Part shown: piece after piece, positions 8,234 to 16,364 of the stretch
Numbering within the stretch: the first letter of the stretch is position 1
How the letters are laid out: each line of letters begins with the position of its first letter
NCBI GenBank assembly: GCA_903896595.1
Contig: CAITYL010000222.1
Coordinates: 1-43,815 of the forward strand
Length of the DNA: 43,815 nucleotides
Direction: 5' to 3'
Source of the DNA: an uncultured Lentisphaerota bacterium
GTDB taxonomy: Bacteria > Verrucomicrobiota > Lentisphaeria > Oligosphaerales > CAITYL01
Translations under genes and position numbers: made by a program
Notes under the pieces: generated by a model
What the model was told of the DNA's origin: nothing
Seen by the model: only the letters and a program-made list of their open reading frames with translations
Databases searched by the model: none

Positions 8234-10246
8234 TTACTCGTGGTCCGGCAGGGCAAAAGGAAAGGCATCCAGACCGGCCCCACCCCGCAGGATCAGCCAC
8301 CCGGTCTCCTCCTGGCCGGAGCGCCGGGCGGGATAAACGGCATAAACGGTGGCCTCGCCAGTCACCGGGTCACTCACACTGGCGAACGGCCGGCCGGCGG
8401 CATCGGCAAAGGCCTGCGTCCGCGCGACTTTGCACGCGTCCCAGCTGTAGAAGCCGCCCCGCCGGCGCTCCAGATAGACGGTGGGCAACGCCTTGCCAAA
8501 ATAATGGCCGCGAATGGTGAGCTGCGCGCCGGGTTGCAGGGCGGAATCCCAGGTCACACTCTGAATCACCGGCCGCACCAGCCGCACGGTGCCGGCGGCG
8601 GCGTGGGTGAGGCGCCGCCGGTTGGGCAACCCCACGCTTGCCTCCAAGGCCAGCTCCGCCGCGCTCCCCCGCACCAACGCCGCGGGCGCCGACTGGCCGG
8701 CCCGCAAATGGGCCCGCGTCGCGGACAAATCCAGCAACGCGATCCGCGGGGAGCACTCCGCCAGCGCCGCGGTGGCCGGCTGGCCGGTGGCGCGGATCTG
8801 CCCTTGGAAGATCGCAGTCAGGCTCCGCAACGGCCAGCTGGTCCGGCGTTCCCAGTCGGTCGCCCCGGTCACCGCAAAGGCCGGTTGGGCCCAAAAGGTG
8901 TCGCCGACGCCGGACACGCTGGTCGCCGTCACCGTCACGGCGGCGCCCGGCCAGACCGGCGGCGGCGGTGCCGCCAGCGCCGGATCGCCCAGCAGGTTGG
9001 TGCACTGTTGGAGGAAGACGAGGGCCGCCATCGTGGGCGAGGGGTAGGCACTGCTCACCCAGGGCACGGCGGCGAGCTTGGTTTGCCGCCAGGCCTGGCC
9101 GTAGGTGGCACACGTCCCGTTGGTCAGCCAGCTGTGATACTCCATCAGGAAATAGGCGGTCGCCCCGCCATAGGGATCCGTATTGTCATGCACGCCGGGG
9201 CCGCCAGTTCCGAAGAACACCAGGGCGCCGCCCCGCGGATTGCGCAACAACGCCTCCGCCAAGCAGGGATCGTCAACGTCTTGGAACGCGCCGGCATAGC
9301 CCGCCGTGGCGACCACCGAGGCCGCCAAGCCGGTCAACGCCGCCGCATCGTCGCGCGTGAAAGCGTCCACGGGTGACAGGGACAGCGCGCCCGTCGGCGC
9401 CCGTCCTGTCGCCACCAGAATGGCCTGTTCCCAGCCGAGATTCCATTTTGCCGCCAGACGGGCGCTGCTGATGGGAAAGGAGCCGGGGCCGGCGTCATCC
9501 CAGGAACTGATGGTGTCAAACAAAATCCCCAACTGGTTGGCGGGCGCGGAGGCCGACAGCCCGTCCCACAGAAGACGGCGCCCCGACTGTTCCGCATCGC
9601 TCACCGGAGCGTGCCGGCGAAACTGCGCCAAGCCGTCATTAACCACGTCATAGCCCAAACTGTCGCCGCCGACGTCCTGGGTGATCCGCGCGCCGGCCAG
9701 CAGAAAACGGTTGGCGACCGCGGCGCGGCCGCCGGTTTCGTAGGCGATCACCTTGGCGATATAGGCCGCCGCCTGGGCGGCGTCGCGCACCGGAATGCGG
9801 CCAACGCTGAGCGCCGGCACAACCTCCCCGGCATCAGGATCCAACGCCGCATAGTAAAGATCCGTGGGGCCGCTTCGTCCGGTGTCCGCATCCTCCCAGA
9901 GCCGGGCGGGGACCACGGTGTCGTCACCGCCCAGCACCACATATTCCAAACCCCAACTTTTGTAGTTATTCTGCAGGTAATTGTGGATTTTTTCCGCCGG
10001 CGTCGCCCCTTCCGTGACGGCCAGAATCGCCTCTGTGGTAACCACCGCCGTCCGGCCCGGCCCGAATTGCGCGGCGCGGTAATCGGCCAGGGATTGAAAG
10101 CTGTCCGCCAGCGCCGCCGACGTCACCACCAAATAAGTCACCCGGGACGGTACCCCACCGCCCGCCGGCGCCAACGGGGTCAGGAACCACATGGCGAACA
10201 ACGCCCCAATCAGCCCTGATGCGACATGCGACGTTTGCTTGAGCAT
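8234..10246 (-). CDS. Secreted C25-like pseudopeptidase
   Basis: A 670-residue exported paralogue of the downstream C25 peptidase, with a signal peptide over the first ~28 residues. The two proteins align from about residue 35 here with residue 224 there, so this one lacks the ~190-residue prodomain-like region. Where the paralogue has ATHGH, this protein reads ATGRA (Gly281 and Ala283 replace the two histidines). Where the paralogue has TAVSCMSGG, it reads TAGYAGAF with no cysteine. The surrounding fold is well kept, including PCLAEALLRNPRGGALVFFG and the C-terminal IPT-like domain ending GWLILRGGAGLDAFPF. It should therefore be folded but inactive as a C25 peptidase. It is the first gene of the operon. 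A regulatory, chaperone or binding role for the active paralogue is an inference. Confidence 0.85.
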   Translation of the reverse strand: MLKQTSHVASGLIGALFAMWFLTPLAPAGGGVPSRVTYLVVTSAALADSFQSLADYRAAQFGPGRTAVVTTEAILAVTEGATPAEKIHNYLQNNYKSWGLEYVVLGGDDTVVPARLWEDADTGRSGPTDLYYAALDPDAGEVVPALSVGRIPVRDAAQAAAYIAKVIAYETGGRAAVANRFLLAGARITQDVGGDSLGYDVVNDGLAQFRRHAPVSDAEQSGRRLLWDGLSASAPANQLGILFDTISSWDDAGPGSFPISSARLAAKWNLGWEQAILVATGRAPTGALSLSPVDAFTRDDAAALTGLAASVVATAGYAGAFQDVDDPCLAEALLRNPRGGALVFFGTGGPGVHDNTDPYGGATAYFLMEYHSWLTNGTCATYGQAWRQTKLAAVPWVSSAYPSPTMAALVFLQQCTNLLGDPALAAPPPPVWPGAAVTVTATSVSGVGDTFWAQPAFAVTGATDWERRTSWPLRSLTAIFQGQIRATGQPATAALAECSPRIALLDLSATRAHLRAGQSAPAALVRGSAAELALEASVGLPNRRRLTHAAAGTVRLVRPVIQSVTWDSALQPGAQLTIRGHYFGKALPTVYLERRRGGFYSWDACKVARTQAFADAAGRPFASVSDPVTGEATVYAVYPARRSGQEETGWLILRGGAGLDAFPFALPDHE

Positions 10247-10265
10247 GATTCGCCCCCGGGGTTGC

Positions 10266-10370
10266 GGTGGCTATACGCGCTGACGTGCAGCTTGGCTGGC
10301 ACCGCCCCTTAGTTTAAGCCATAGAGTAGCCACCCCGTGTTCGAATGCAAACCACCGGTTTGACGTTTGC
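10266..10370 (-). promoter_or_regulatory. Structured leader candidate upstream of the C25 operon
   Basis: The 5' region of the three-gene secreted operon carries two potential RNA structures when read on the minus strand. The first is a hairpin at 10347-10370, with GCAAAC pairing GTTTGC and a nested AAACC/GGTTT stem. The second is a larger fold at 10266-10334, closed by an 8-bp helix (GGTGGCTA with TAGCCACC), and it contains GGCTTAAACTAAGG. Some fragments resemble the c-di-GMP-I riboswitch, but its hallmark GCAAAGCC is absent, so no class is assigned. About 20 nt separate the closing helix from the start codon. Confidence 0.3.
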
Positions 10371-10407
10371 CGGGGTACGCAAAAGTACTTGTCGAGATCG
10401 CCCGTTG

Positions 10408-10487
10408 GTTTATCCGCGTAAATCCGTGTAATCAGCGGTCGAAAAAAGACTTTAACCGCGGATGGCGCGGATATGCGCGGATAAAAC
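10408..10487. repeat. Opposed-arm hairpin repeat (CGCGGAT type)
   Basis: The left arm, from GTTTATCCGCG (10408), pairs imperfectly with the right arm ending GCGCGGATAAAAC (10487). Each arm is built from a short motif, CGCGGAT or its complement, repeated at a spacing of about 10 nt. A single-arm relative is at 12079-12111. Right after it, 10506-10545 carries tandem TTCGTG motifs that match, in reverse complement, 37739-37770. This covers most of the spacer between 10247 and 10560; no gene is seen there. Confidence 0.7.
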
Positions 10488-10560
10488 CAAGAAACGCTTC
10501 GATCGAACTTCGTGTTCTTCGTGCCTTCGTGGTGAAGGATTTTGGGTTACTAGGTTTGGG

Positions 10561-10926
10561 CTATTTCCCCGCGAAATCCACGTTTGCGCGCCAGTCCCCG
10601 CGCCAGCTGCGGGCCTGGCCTTGCTGGTCTTTGAACGTCAGCACCACGTCCTTGCCTTCGCAGCCGGCAAAGGCCGCCGGCAACTGCCAGGCATCGTAGA
10701 AATAACGGCGGCCGAGGGCGCGGTAGGCGGCTTCGTCATTGGACAGCCGGTGGTCCTTGGCCAGCAGCCGCAGGGCGGGCAGCTTTGGATCGCCCGGGTT
10801 CTGCTTCTCCAGTTCCGCCGCGTAGCGCTTCGCCACCTCCCACCACAACGGATCGGTCATCAGCATCCACTTCTGTCCCGGATCGCGCCGGCTCAGGTCC
10901 GTGGGGCCCTGCCGGAAGTTTGGCAT
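10561..10926 (-). CDS. Uncharacterised short gene, possibly the 3' remnant of a longer one
   Basis: A protein of about 121 residues if it starts at the ATG at 10926. No signal peptide or known domain was recognised. It is rich in Trp, Lys and Arg, with a predicted helical middle part (DPLWWEVAKRYAAELEK) and a C-terminal beta-like stretch (KDVVLTFKDQQGQARSW). The frame stays open upstream to about 11136, but there it runs through repeat sequence (hairpin at 11025-11049 and family A core at 11106-11181). This raises the possibility that a longer gene lost its 5' part. The lack of a clear ribosome-binding site fits that view. It could equally be a genuine small protein; codon use looks like that of its neighbours. 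Confidence 0.4.
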   Translation of the reverse strand: MPNFRQGPTDLSRRDPGQKWMLMTDPLWWEVAKRYAAELEKQNPGDPKLPALRLLAKDHRLSNDEAAYRALGRRYFYDAWQLPAAFAGCEGKDVVLTFKDQQGQARSWRGDWRANVDFAGK

Positions 10927-11024
10927 GGCGCCGACCGAAGTAATACCACTTGAATATTGAAGGGAGCTGCCCGGCCTCGGGCGGCCGGGGGACGTCCGTC
11001 GCGCCGCAACCCTGCGGAAGGCCA

Positions 11025-11049
11025 GGACAGGCACGATTGCCTGTCTCAC
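11025..11049. repeat. Short palindromic repeat E, copy 1
   Basis: A perfect palindrome-like hairpin, GACAGGCA facing TGCCTGTC, inside a 25-nt unit. The same unit occurs in reverse complement at 12195-12219. The two copies flank the MBL-fold hydrolase gene in inverted orientation. The flanking sequence 10960-11020 is also GC-rich and hairpin-prone. Confidence 0.7.
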
Positions 11050-11105
11050 GGTTAGACGCCAATGAAGTGTAACGTACCCCCGTTTCAACCATGAAACACC
11101 CGCAG

Positions 11106-11181
11106 ATTGGCGGATTCCGCCGGCCGCCTCGCGCAACCGGCTATGCCGGGACCGCCAGGGCGGCCGGCGGAATCCGCCAAT
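11106..11181. repeat. Repeat family A, central hairpin module alone
   Basis: ATTGGCGGATTCCGCCGGCC (from 11106) pairs with its reverse complement GGCCGGCGGAATCCGCCAAT (ending 11181), leaving a loop of about 36 nt. The same GCGGATTCCGC/GCGGAATCCGC core sits in the centre of the longer family A elements, here without their outer modules. It ends 34 nt before the start of the MBL-fold hydrolase. Confidence 0.75.
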
Positions 11182-11215
11182 GGCATTCGGGGTCGGGAAC
11201 GGTTACGTTGCTGGC

Positions 11216-12016
11216 ATGTCTTGTCCCTCCCTTACCGGCCCGGTCGGCCTGACCGTTCTCGGCAGCGGCAGCAACGGCAATGCGCTGGTGCTGCAGGCCG
11301 CCGGGTTTACCCTGCTCATTGACGCCGGCTTTTCCGGCATCGAGTTGCGCCGGCGCCTGGAGGCGGCCGGGCTGGCGGCGGTGCGGATTGACGCCATGCT
11401 GGTCACGCACGAGCACGACGACCACGTCAAAGGGTTGCGCGTCACCGCCAAACATTTCACAGCGCCGGCCTACTGTTCGCGCCTCACCGGCGAGGCGCTG
11501 CGCAGCCGCGGCGACGCCCCCGAAACTCTGCACCTGTTCACCCCCGGCGCCGCCTTTGCCCTCGGCCCGTTCGAGATCAGCCCGTTCAGCATTCCCCACG
11601 ACGCCATCGACCCGGTGGCGTTCGGCATCCAGATCGGCGCCTTCAAGCTCGGCTTGGCCACCGATCTGGGCCACGTCAGTCACCTGGTCGCCCGGCACCT
11701 GCGCGACTGCGACCTGTTGCTGGTCGAAAGCAATCACGACCTCAAGATGCTGCGGGATTCCGCCCGCCCCTGGAACCTCAAAAAACGCATTTTGGGCAAT
11801 CACGGGCACCTTAGCAACGACGCCTGTGCCGACCTGCTGCGCCAAGTGCTGCATCCCCGCACCCGCCACTTGGTGCTCGCCCATGCCAGCCGCGACTGCA
11901 ACCGTTCCGACCTCGCGGAAGCCTGCGCCCGGCAGTGCATCGCCAGTCTCGGCCGCACCGATCTGGTGCCAATGGTCGCCCGGCAAGACGCCTGCCTGCC
12001 CACGCTCTGGCTGTAA
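11216..12016 (+). CDS. MBL-fold metallohydrolase, WalJ/YycJ type
   Basis: A 266-residue cytosolic protein of the metallo-beta-lactamase fold. The metal-binding motif is THEHDDH (His65, His67, Asp69, His70). The N-terminal GSGSNGN and the distal SNHD/GHLSN motifs are typical of the WalJ/YycJ subgroup, which has been linked to exonuclease and cell-wall or DNA-repair roles in other bacteria. The start at 11216 is preferred over an in-frame ATG at 11180, because the latter lies at the edge of a hairpin repeat and would add residues absent from the fold. The gene is isolated between repeat-filled spacers, so context does not refine its job. The substrate is unknown. Confidence 0.85.
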   Translation: MSCPSLTGPVGLTVLGSGSNGNALVLQAAGFTLLIDAGFSGIELRRRLEAAGLAAVRIDAMLVTHEHDDHVKGLRVTAKHFTAPAYCSRLTGEALRSRGDAPETLHLFTPGAAFALGPFEISPFSIPHDAIDPVAFGIQIGAFKLGLATDLGHVSHLVARHLRDCDLLLVESNHDLKMLRDSARPWNLKKRILGNHGHLSNDACADLLRQVLHPRTRHLVLAHASRDCNRSDLAEACARQCIASLGRTDLVPMVARQDACLPTLWL

Positions 12017-12023
12017 CCCCACC

Positions 12024-12056
12024 AACTGATAGGAATTTTGATTTCAGGGATTGGGG
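12024..12056. repeat. Direct repeat flanking the 12.3-13.8 kb gene, copy 1
   Basis: The unit AACTGATAGGAATTTTG followed by (A)TTTCAGGGATTGGG recurs in the same orientation at 13809-13839 with a one-base length difference. Together the two copies bracket a 1.75-kb stretch that contains the unknown secreted-protein gene. Confidence 0.75.
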
Positions 12057-12078
12057 CGGGTGGGAAAAATAAACCATT

Positions 12079-12352
12079 TTTACCGCGGATTTCGCGGATT
12101 AACGCGGATAAACCTGGGCATTTCCGACCCTCGTTTTCTCCGCGCCGCCGCGCCTCCGCAGTTGAACAGGCTGCTCACTTCCCGCTTTCCAAACGTGAGA
12201 CAGGCAATCGTGCCTGTCCCGGCGTCACGGGGCGCCGCGACACCAAACGGCCCCCCTCCTCCGCCGGCGGCCCGTTTCCCGCGTCGGCCAGCCGTAATTG
12301 CAAATAGTAGGTGACCCCAATGGCTTTGACCCCAATGGATTCGAACCGGTTC
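12079..12352. other. Repeat-filled spacer
   Basis: No gene is seen here. The stretch holds a single-arm CGCGGAT tandem (12079-12111), the palindromic repeat E copy 2 (12195-12219), a GC-rich stretch with several inverted GGCGCC/CGCCGG strings, and a direct duplication of GACCCCAATGG (at about 12313 and 12330) just after the 3' end of the next minus-strand gene. Confidence 0.6.
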
Positions 12353-13807
12353 CTATTTCGGGGTGAACATCAGCACCCGGTCGAAGAGCAACTCGGACTT
12401 GGCCGGATGCGTCTTGGTCGCCGGTTCGGCATAGGCGCGGAAACCAACGCGCAGCGTGTTCAAGTCGACAGGACGATCCGGATTCTGGCAAAAATCCGCG
12501 CTCGGGAGTTGCGTCGCGTGGGCCCCGGGATTGCTTGCACGGGTGAATTTCCAGGCGTAGAACATGTCCGCGCTCGGCTGATCCTTAATGTAATCGCATG
12601 CGCTACCCTGTAGACTCGGACTTTGCACCGTTGTCAGGCCGACCCCCAGCTCTTCGTCAGCGTAAACGGCCACGCTGGAGTAAGTGGCCTTGCCGGTGGC
12701 ACGATGGTGGGTGCCATAAGCGACCAAGAACGCGCCATCCGGCAGGGTGAAGTTGTCGGTAGCAAGATAGGTGGCATCAGTGGTCGCGCCGGCGACACCA
12801 TCTTGGTGCGGCGGAAAAGTAACCATATTGCGCTGCAGGCCGGGGTAGGGTTCCTCGAACCAGTGATCGACGCGGATGTCGGTAGCCGTGCAATCTGGAT
12901 AGGCATCAATGATGCGCTGACGCAGCAGTTGCAACGTCGGATTGAAGTCGAGTTCGCTGGTTCCGGTTCCGGCCACGCGCTGCCGCGGAACCGGCAACGG
13001 ATCGGCGGCGAACACCGGTGTCACCTGATTGGCCTCGGAAGCACTCTTGGGGCGAACGCGGAAAATCCGTATCTCCTTGGACAGCAAGTTTAGATAGTCG
13101 TCGAACGTCTTGCTGTCTGCGGGCAACGCGGTGCGCATGGCGAAGATGAACTCGTTAGAGTCCTCGTCTAGGCCAAGCCTGAACAGAGAGGGCGAGATGA
13201 TCTGCTCGTTCGTCATTGGGCCAAGGCCGGCAACGCACAGCATGCGGTGTACCAACGCCAGCGTCTTGCGATGCCCCGTCCCGACGACGGCAAAGGGCTT
13301 ATTGAACGGTGTGGAGCCGATCTTTCGCAGGGTCAAACTACTAACGGGATCGACAACCGGAACCCACAGGATCGGCGGGCCAATCTCGGGACTGAGCGAA
13401 CCATCGAGCATGTGGAAGTTAAAACTGAAGTAGGCCATCTGCGGCGGCGTCACCCCGATCACCACGACCGCCTCATCCTCACGGAGCCGGAACGACCCAC
13501 CGCTTGCCACCGTATTCGCCTGCCCGGGCACCGCCGGCAGCACGCCACTGATGTAGGGCGAGTTCGGGTTGGGATAAAGCGGTGCCCACATGGAACCTTG
13601 GCAATACAGTTCATTCAGGTCGCTGATTACCGGCAAGCCATCCTGCACCACAAAGCCAACCTTTGCCGCCGCGTTTTTGAAGCGTGAAACGTGCTCATCG
13701 ATCCGCCTGAACGGTGGGAGCTGTGCGGCGCATGGCCACGCACCGACAAGATTAATCACCGCCGCCAGCGCGACCGCCCAAATCATGGATTGTTTGTTCT
13801 GTTTCAT
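12353..13807 (-). CDS. Secreted protein of unknown function
   Basis: A 484-residue protein with a clear signal peptide (basic MKQNKQ, a hydrophobic run, cleavage near CAAQ|LPP). No family was recognised. The mature part is mixed alpha/beta with many Pro and aromatic residues. Notable segments are DEAVVVIGVTPPQMAYFSF near residue 115, a Cys-containing segment near 220, and a C-terminal part ending in KSELLFDRVLMFTPK. The ATG at 13807 is chosen because it starts the signal peptide; the frame is open for 61 more codons upstream, but that extension reads through a repeat. The gene is flanked by a 31-33 bp direct repeat (12024-12056 and 13809-13839), and the second copy lies next to the start codon. 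No partner gene is adjacent. Confidence 0.75.
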   Translation of the reverse strand: MKQNKQSMIWAVALAAVINLVGAWPCAAQLPPFRRIDEHVSRFKNAAAKVGFVVQDGLPVISDLNELYCQGSMWAPLYPNPNSPYISGVLPAVPGQANTVASGGSFRLREDEAVVVIGVTPPQMAYFSFNFHMLDGSLSPEIGPPILWVPVVDPVSSLTLRKIGSTPFNKPFAVVGTGHRKTLALVHRMLCVAGLGPMTNEQIISPSLFRLGLDEDSNEFIFAMRTALPADSKTFDDYLNLLSKEIRIFRVRPKSASEANQVTPVFAADPLPVPRQRVAGTGTSELDFNPTLQLLRQRIIDAYPDCTATDIRVDHWFEEPYPGLQRNMVTFPPHQDGVAGATTDATYLATDNFTLPDGAFLVAYGTHHRATGKATYSSVAVYADEELGVGLTTVQSPSLQGSACDYIKDQPSADMFYAWKFTRASNPGAHATQLPSADFCQNPDRPVDLNTLRVGFRAYAEPATKTHPAKSELLFDRVLMFTPK

Positions 13808-13808
13808 A

Positions 13809-13839
13809 AACTGATAGGAATTTTGTTTCAGGGATTGGG
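13809..13839. repeat. Direct repeat flanking the 12.3-13.8 kb gene, copy 2
   Basis: It matches 12024-12056 except for one base in length and lies immediately upstream of the start codon of the secreted-protein gene, so it would be part of that gene's leader. The rest of the spacer to 14161 has a run of ten G (about 13858-13867) and a TTAGGCTGAAG motif (about 14142) shared with 38131-38170 and 43473-43532. No gene is seen there. Confidence 0.7.
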
Positions 13840-14161
13840 TCGGGCAGGGGGAATACGGGGGGGGGGAAACCGGGGAAAATTGCGCCAAAATCGGCGCGTT
13901 CGTGGATGCCAGCCAACCGGCCGGGGCGTTGCTGGCGTTATTTTCGGCCCGCGTGGCGGTTGGGGTGGGGTTTGGCATGGTTTTGTCCATTTTTAGCCGT
14001 AAGACAACAAACTACAAATCCCGCACGGTTATCCGCAAATACGGGGACTTTAGCGTATCGGAATCCGGATGGCAAACCTGTCAATCGTAATCCGGTGTTG
14101 GGCATGGGGACGTCGCTGCGTATTCCCGAATTATACTGCGTTAGGCTGAAGCTTTTTAGGT

Positions 14162-16138
14162 TCATTTGGGTGATGCCGAGAGTCCGTATTTCGGATTGCT
14201 CTTGCTGAAGACGCGGAGCATCGGCCACTGGCGATGCATCTTTACGTCGCGCTCCTGACCTGGTGCGATCTTCAGCCTTACGTTCCACTCGGGAGTGTCG
14301 GCAAAAGGCCAGGCAAGGAAGATCATCACCAGGTCGCCGCCGTCGTTCCATTTGAAGCAAAGGGGCTGCTTCTTCTCCGCCTTTTCGAGAATATCACGGC
14401 GCTCGTTCCCCACCGGACTCACCCACGACTTGCCGCCGTCCAGGCTGTACTCCACGACGTTGCGGGGCATGGTGAGAAAGCGTTCATACTGTTTGAGGCG
14501 ATACTCGGCAAGCTTGCTGTAGGCGAGATTATAGCGAGGCTCGCGGGGATAAAGCGGCCCCTTGGGCACGACGCCCCCACCACCATCGCTCGGAGACCCC
14601 AGCACCAGCGGCGCCTTGGCCGGGCCGTCCGAGTCGGGTTCCCAGATGTACGGCCCCATCCCATAATCATCGGGACGCCTGCTGCGGTCGCTGCCTTCCG
14701 GGCCGTTGTCATGCCACCAGTGAAACCCGTCGCCAAACAGGTGGCCGATGTACGTCGCGGTCATCACCCACCAGGGGGCCGGCACGATGCGGTTGTAATA
14801 GCCAAGCCACCCACCTTCCATGCGGATGTATTGGCGGTAGGGCAGATCGTTGTCCGTGCCGAACCACGCGAAGCCGAGAATGGTGGAGTCGGCCGGGGCG
14901 ATGAGCTTCGCGTTGATGGTATCGAAAAGATTGCAGTAGATCTGATAGATCGCGGTCCGGCGACGATCGGGGAAGATATTCGATTTGAGATACCAGTCGA
15001 TGGTGTAAACCCGGCAGACCTCGCGCATCGAATGCCGGGTGCCGTCGCGGTAGGTGAACGACCGGAAGGCCGGGCCGGTGTTCTTCTCGGGATCTTCGGT
15101 TTGTTCAATGAACTGCGGACGCAGCGGATAAGCCTCGCCCTGGTCATAGAACGAGTTGTTCCATTTAAGGGCCCGGTAGTAGTCGCCGTTCTTCCGGGCG
15201 GGCTGCAGCCGATTCATCTCGGAAATGAAATCGTAATAATTGCAGAGCACCTTCTCGTCCGGCAGATCGATACTCCAGTACGTCGGGGTGTTATGCCAGC
15301 CGGGCTGCTTTTCCCAGTCGGTGAGATAAAAAGCGAGCGGCGGGACCTTCGACGCGTAGCTGGCGAGTTCCTCCTTGCTCAGCGCGGCGAAACCCTGCTC
15401 GCCCATGGCATCGAGAGGGTCGCCGACGGTCAGCAGCATGTTCTCGTGTCCGCCCGGACCTACGCCGCTGGCGGTGTGGCTTGCGCCGTGCCGGAGGATA
15501 TCCTCCCACGTCTGGTCCGCGTTGTACCGATAGGAGGGCGAGACTTTGCCCAAAATCGGCTCAAACGGCGGGATGGCTTTGTGCTCCTGGTCGCGCCAGT
15601 CTTCAACCTCGATGGCAAAGGTCGGCGGAATGAACAGTTCGCCCTCCACGCCGAGCGGCCCGGGCTTGATCACCCACTCCATGGCCGTTTCCGCGTCCTT
15701 CAAATCCCACCGGTCTTTTCCCTCACGCCAGCGTTTGCACTGGATCTGGTAGATGCCGCCGCGCTCCGGCAGCGGGTACCCGTTCTCGAGCGAGGGCCCG
15801 ATGTTCTCCATGTCCACGTAGTAGGCGCGGCGCGGACGGGAGTCCTTGTAGTTGGCATGCTTGATTCTGTCCCGGACGAAGTAGCGCCCGCTTTCCTGAT
15901 AAATCTCGATGTCCATGAAACCCGGGAAGGCTTTCGAATAGATGACCTTTGCCCCCATGTTCCAGGCCGGGATTTGGGGGTTCGTCGGCGCGGACGGCAC
16001 GCCCGTGGCTTTGACCCTGGTTTCTGCGGCCAGGGCCAAGTTGGACACAAAGACGAGAATCGTGATCGACCGGATGGCTAAGTTAATCACGGGAGTTTCT
16101 TTGCCTGGAGTTAATAATGAGTCGCTTGCAAAACCCAC
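14162..16138 (-). CDS. Large secreted protein of unknown function
   Basis: A 658-residue protein from a GTG at 16138, which has a GAAGG Shine-Dalgarno-like sequence about 9 nt upstream. A second GTG at 16090 would start directly at a compact signal peptide (INLAIRSITILVFVSNLALAAE), so the mature protein is the same either way. The mature part is rich in Trp, Tyr, Pro and charged residues. It contains a Trp/His-dense core (WWVMTATYIGHLF, DGFHWWHDNG) and an EYSLDGGKSW motif that resembles a BNR-like turn. The size and aromatic content would fit a carbohydrate-active or binding protein, but no catalytic motif was recognised, so no function is assigned. It stands alone on the minus strand. Confidence 0.75.
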   Translation of the reverse strand: MGFASDSLLTPGKETPVINLAIRSITILVFVSNLALAAETRVKATGVPSAPTNPQIPAWNMGAKVIYSKAFPGFMDIEIYQESGRYFVRDRIKHANYKDSRPRRAYYVDMENIGPSLENGYPLPERGGIYQIQCKRWREGKDRWDLKDAETAMEWVIKPGPLGVEGELFIPPTFAIEVEDWRDQEHKAIPPFEPILGKVSPSYRYNADQTWEDILRHGASHTASGVGPGGHENMLLTVGDPLDAMGEQGFAALSKEELASYASKVPPLAFYLTDWEKQPGWHNTPTYWSIDLPDEKVLCNYYDFISEMNRLQPARKNGDYYRALKWNNSFYDQGEAYPLRPQFIEQTEDPEKNTGPAFRSFTYRDGTRHSMREVCRVYTIDWYLKSNIFPDRRRTAIYQIYCNLFDTINAKLIAPADSTILGFAWFGTDNDLPYRQYIRMEGGWLGYYNRIVPAPWWVMTATYIGHLFGDGFHWWHDNGPEGSDRSRRPDDYGMGPYIWEPDSDGPAKAPLVLGSPSDGGGGVVPKGPLYPREPRYNLAYSKLAEYRLKQYERFLTMPRNVVEYSLDGGKSWVSPVGNERRDILEKAEKKQPLCFKWNDGGDLVMIFLAWPFADTPEWNVRLKIAPGQERDVKMHRQWPMLRVFSKSNPKYGLSASPK

Positions 16139-16160
16139 GGTTGCCAGCCTTCAGTATGCG

Positions 16161-16193
16161 ATATTCGGGCTTTTCCTTCCGAGCCCGGAATAT
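16161..16193. other. Hairpin upstream of the 14.2-16.1 kb gene
   Basis: ATATTCGGGCT faces AGCCCGGAATAT with one bulged base and a loop of about 10 nt. It lies 20-55 nt upstream of the GTG start on the minus strand. It has no U-run, so a leader structure or operator is as likely as a terminator. Confidence 0.45.
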
Positions 16194-16364
16194 CCAAGTG
16201 GCGATTTTATCATGCCAGTCGCCGGATGTCAAGCCCCGTCAAAATCCAGGAACGGCTGCCGGCCCTCGTCATCATCACCGAATCCCTGGCCGTCACCATC
16301 CGCGACGTAGAAGAGAGCGCATGCATGGGCATCCTTCTGTTGTGTGTTGCGACCATTTGTGGCC

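Noticed and set aside
10266-10370. c-di-GMP-I riboswitch
   Set aside because: CAAACC and GGCTTAAAC strings are similar, but the conserved GCAAAGCC core is missing; kept only as an unclassified structured leader.
12335-12356. tRNA-like T-arm string (GGTTCGAATCC complement)
   Set aside because: Only 2 bp of the T stem pair and no acceptor or anticodon arm could be placed.
14234-16081. 615-codon antisense frame opposite the aromatic-rich secreted protein
   Set aside because: The minus-strand product has a proper signal peptide and normal composition; the antisense product has neither.
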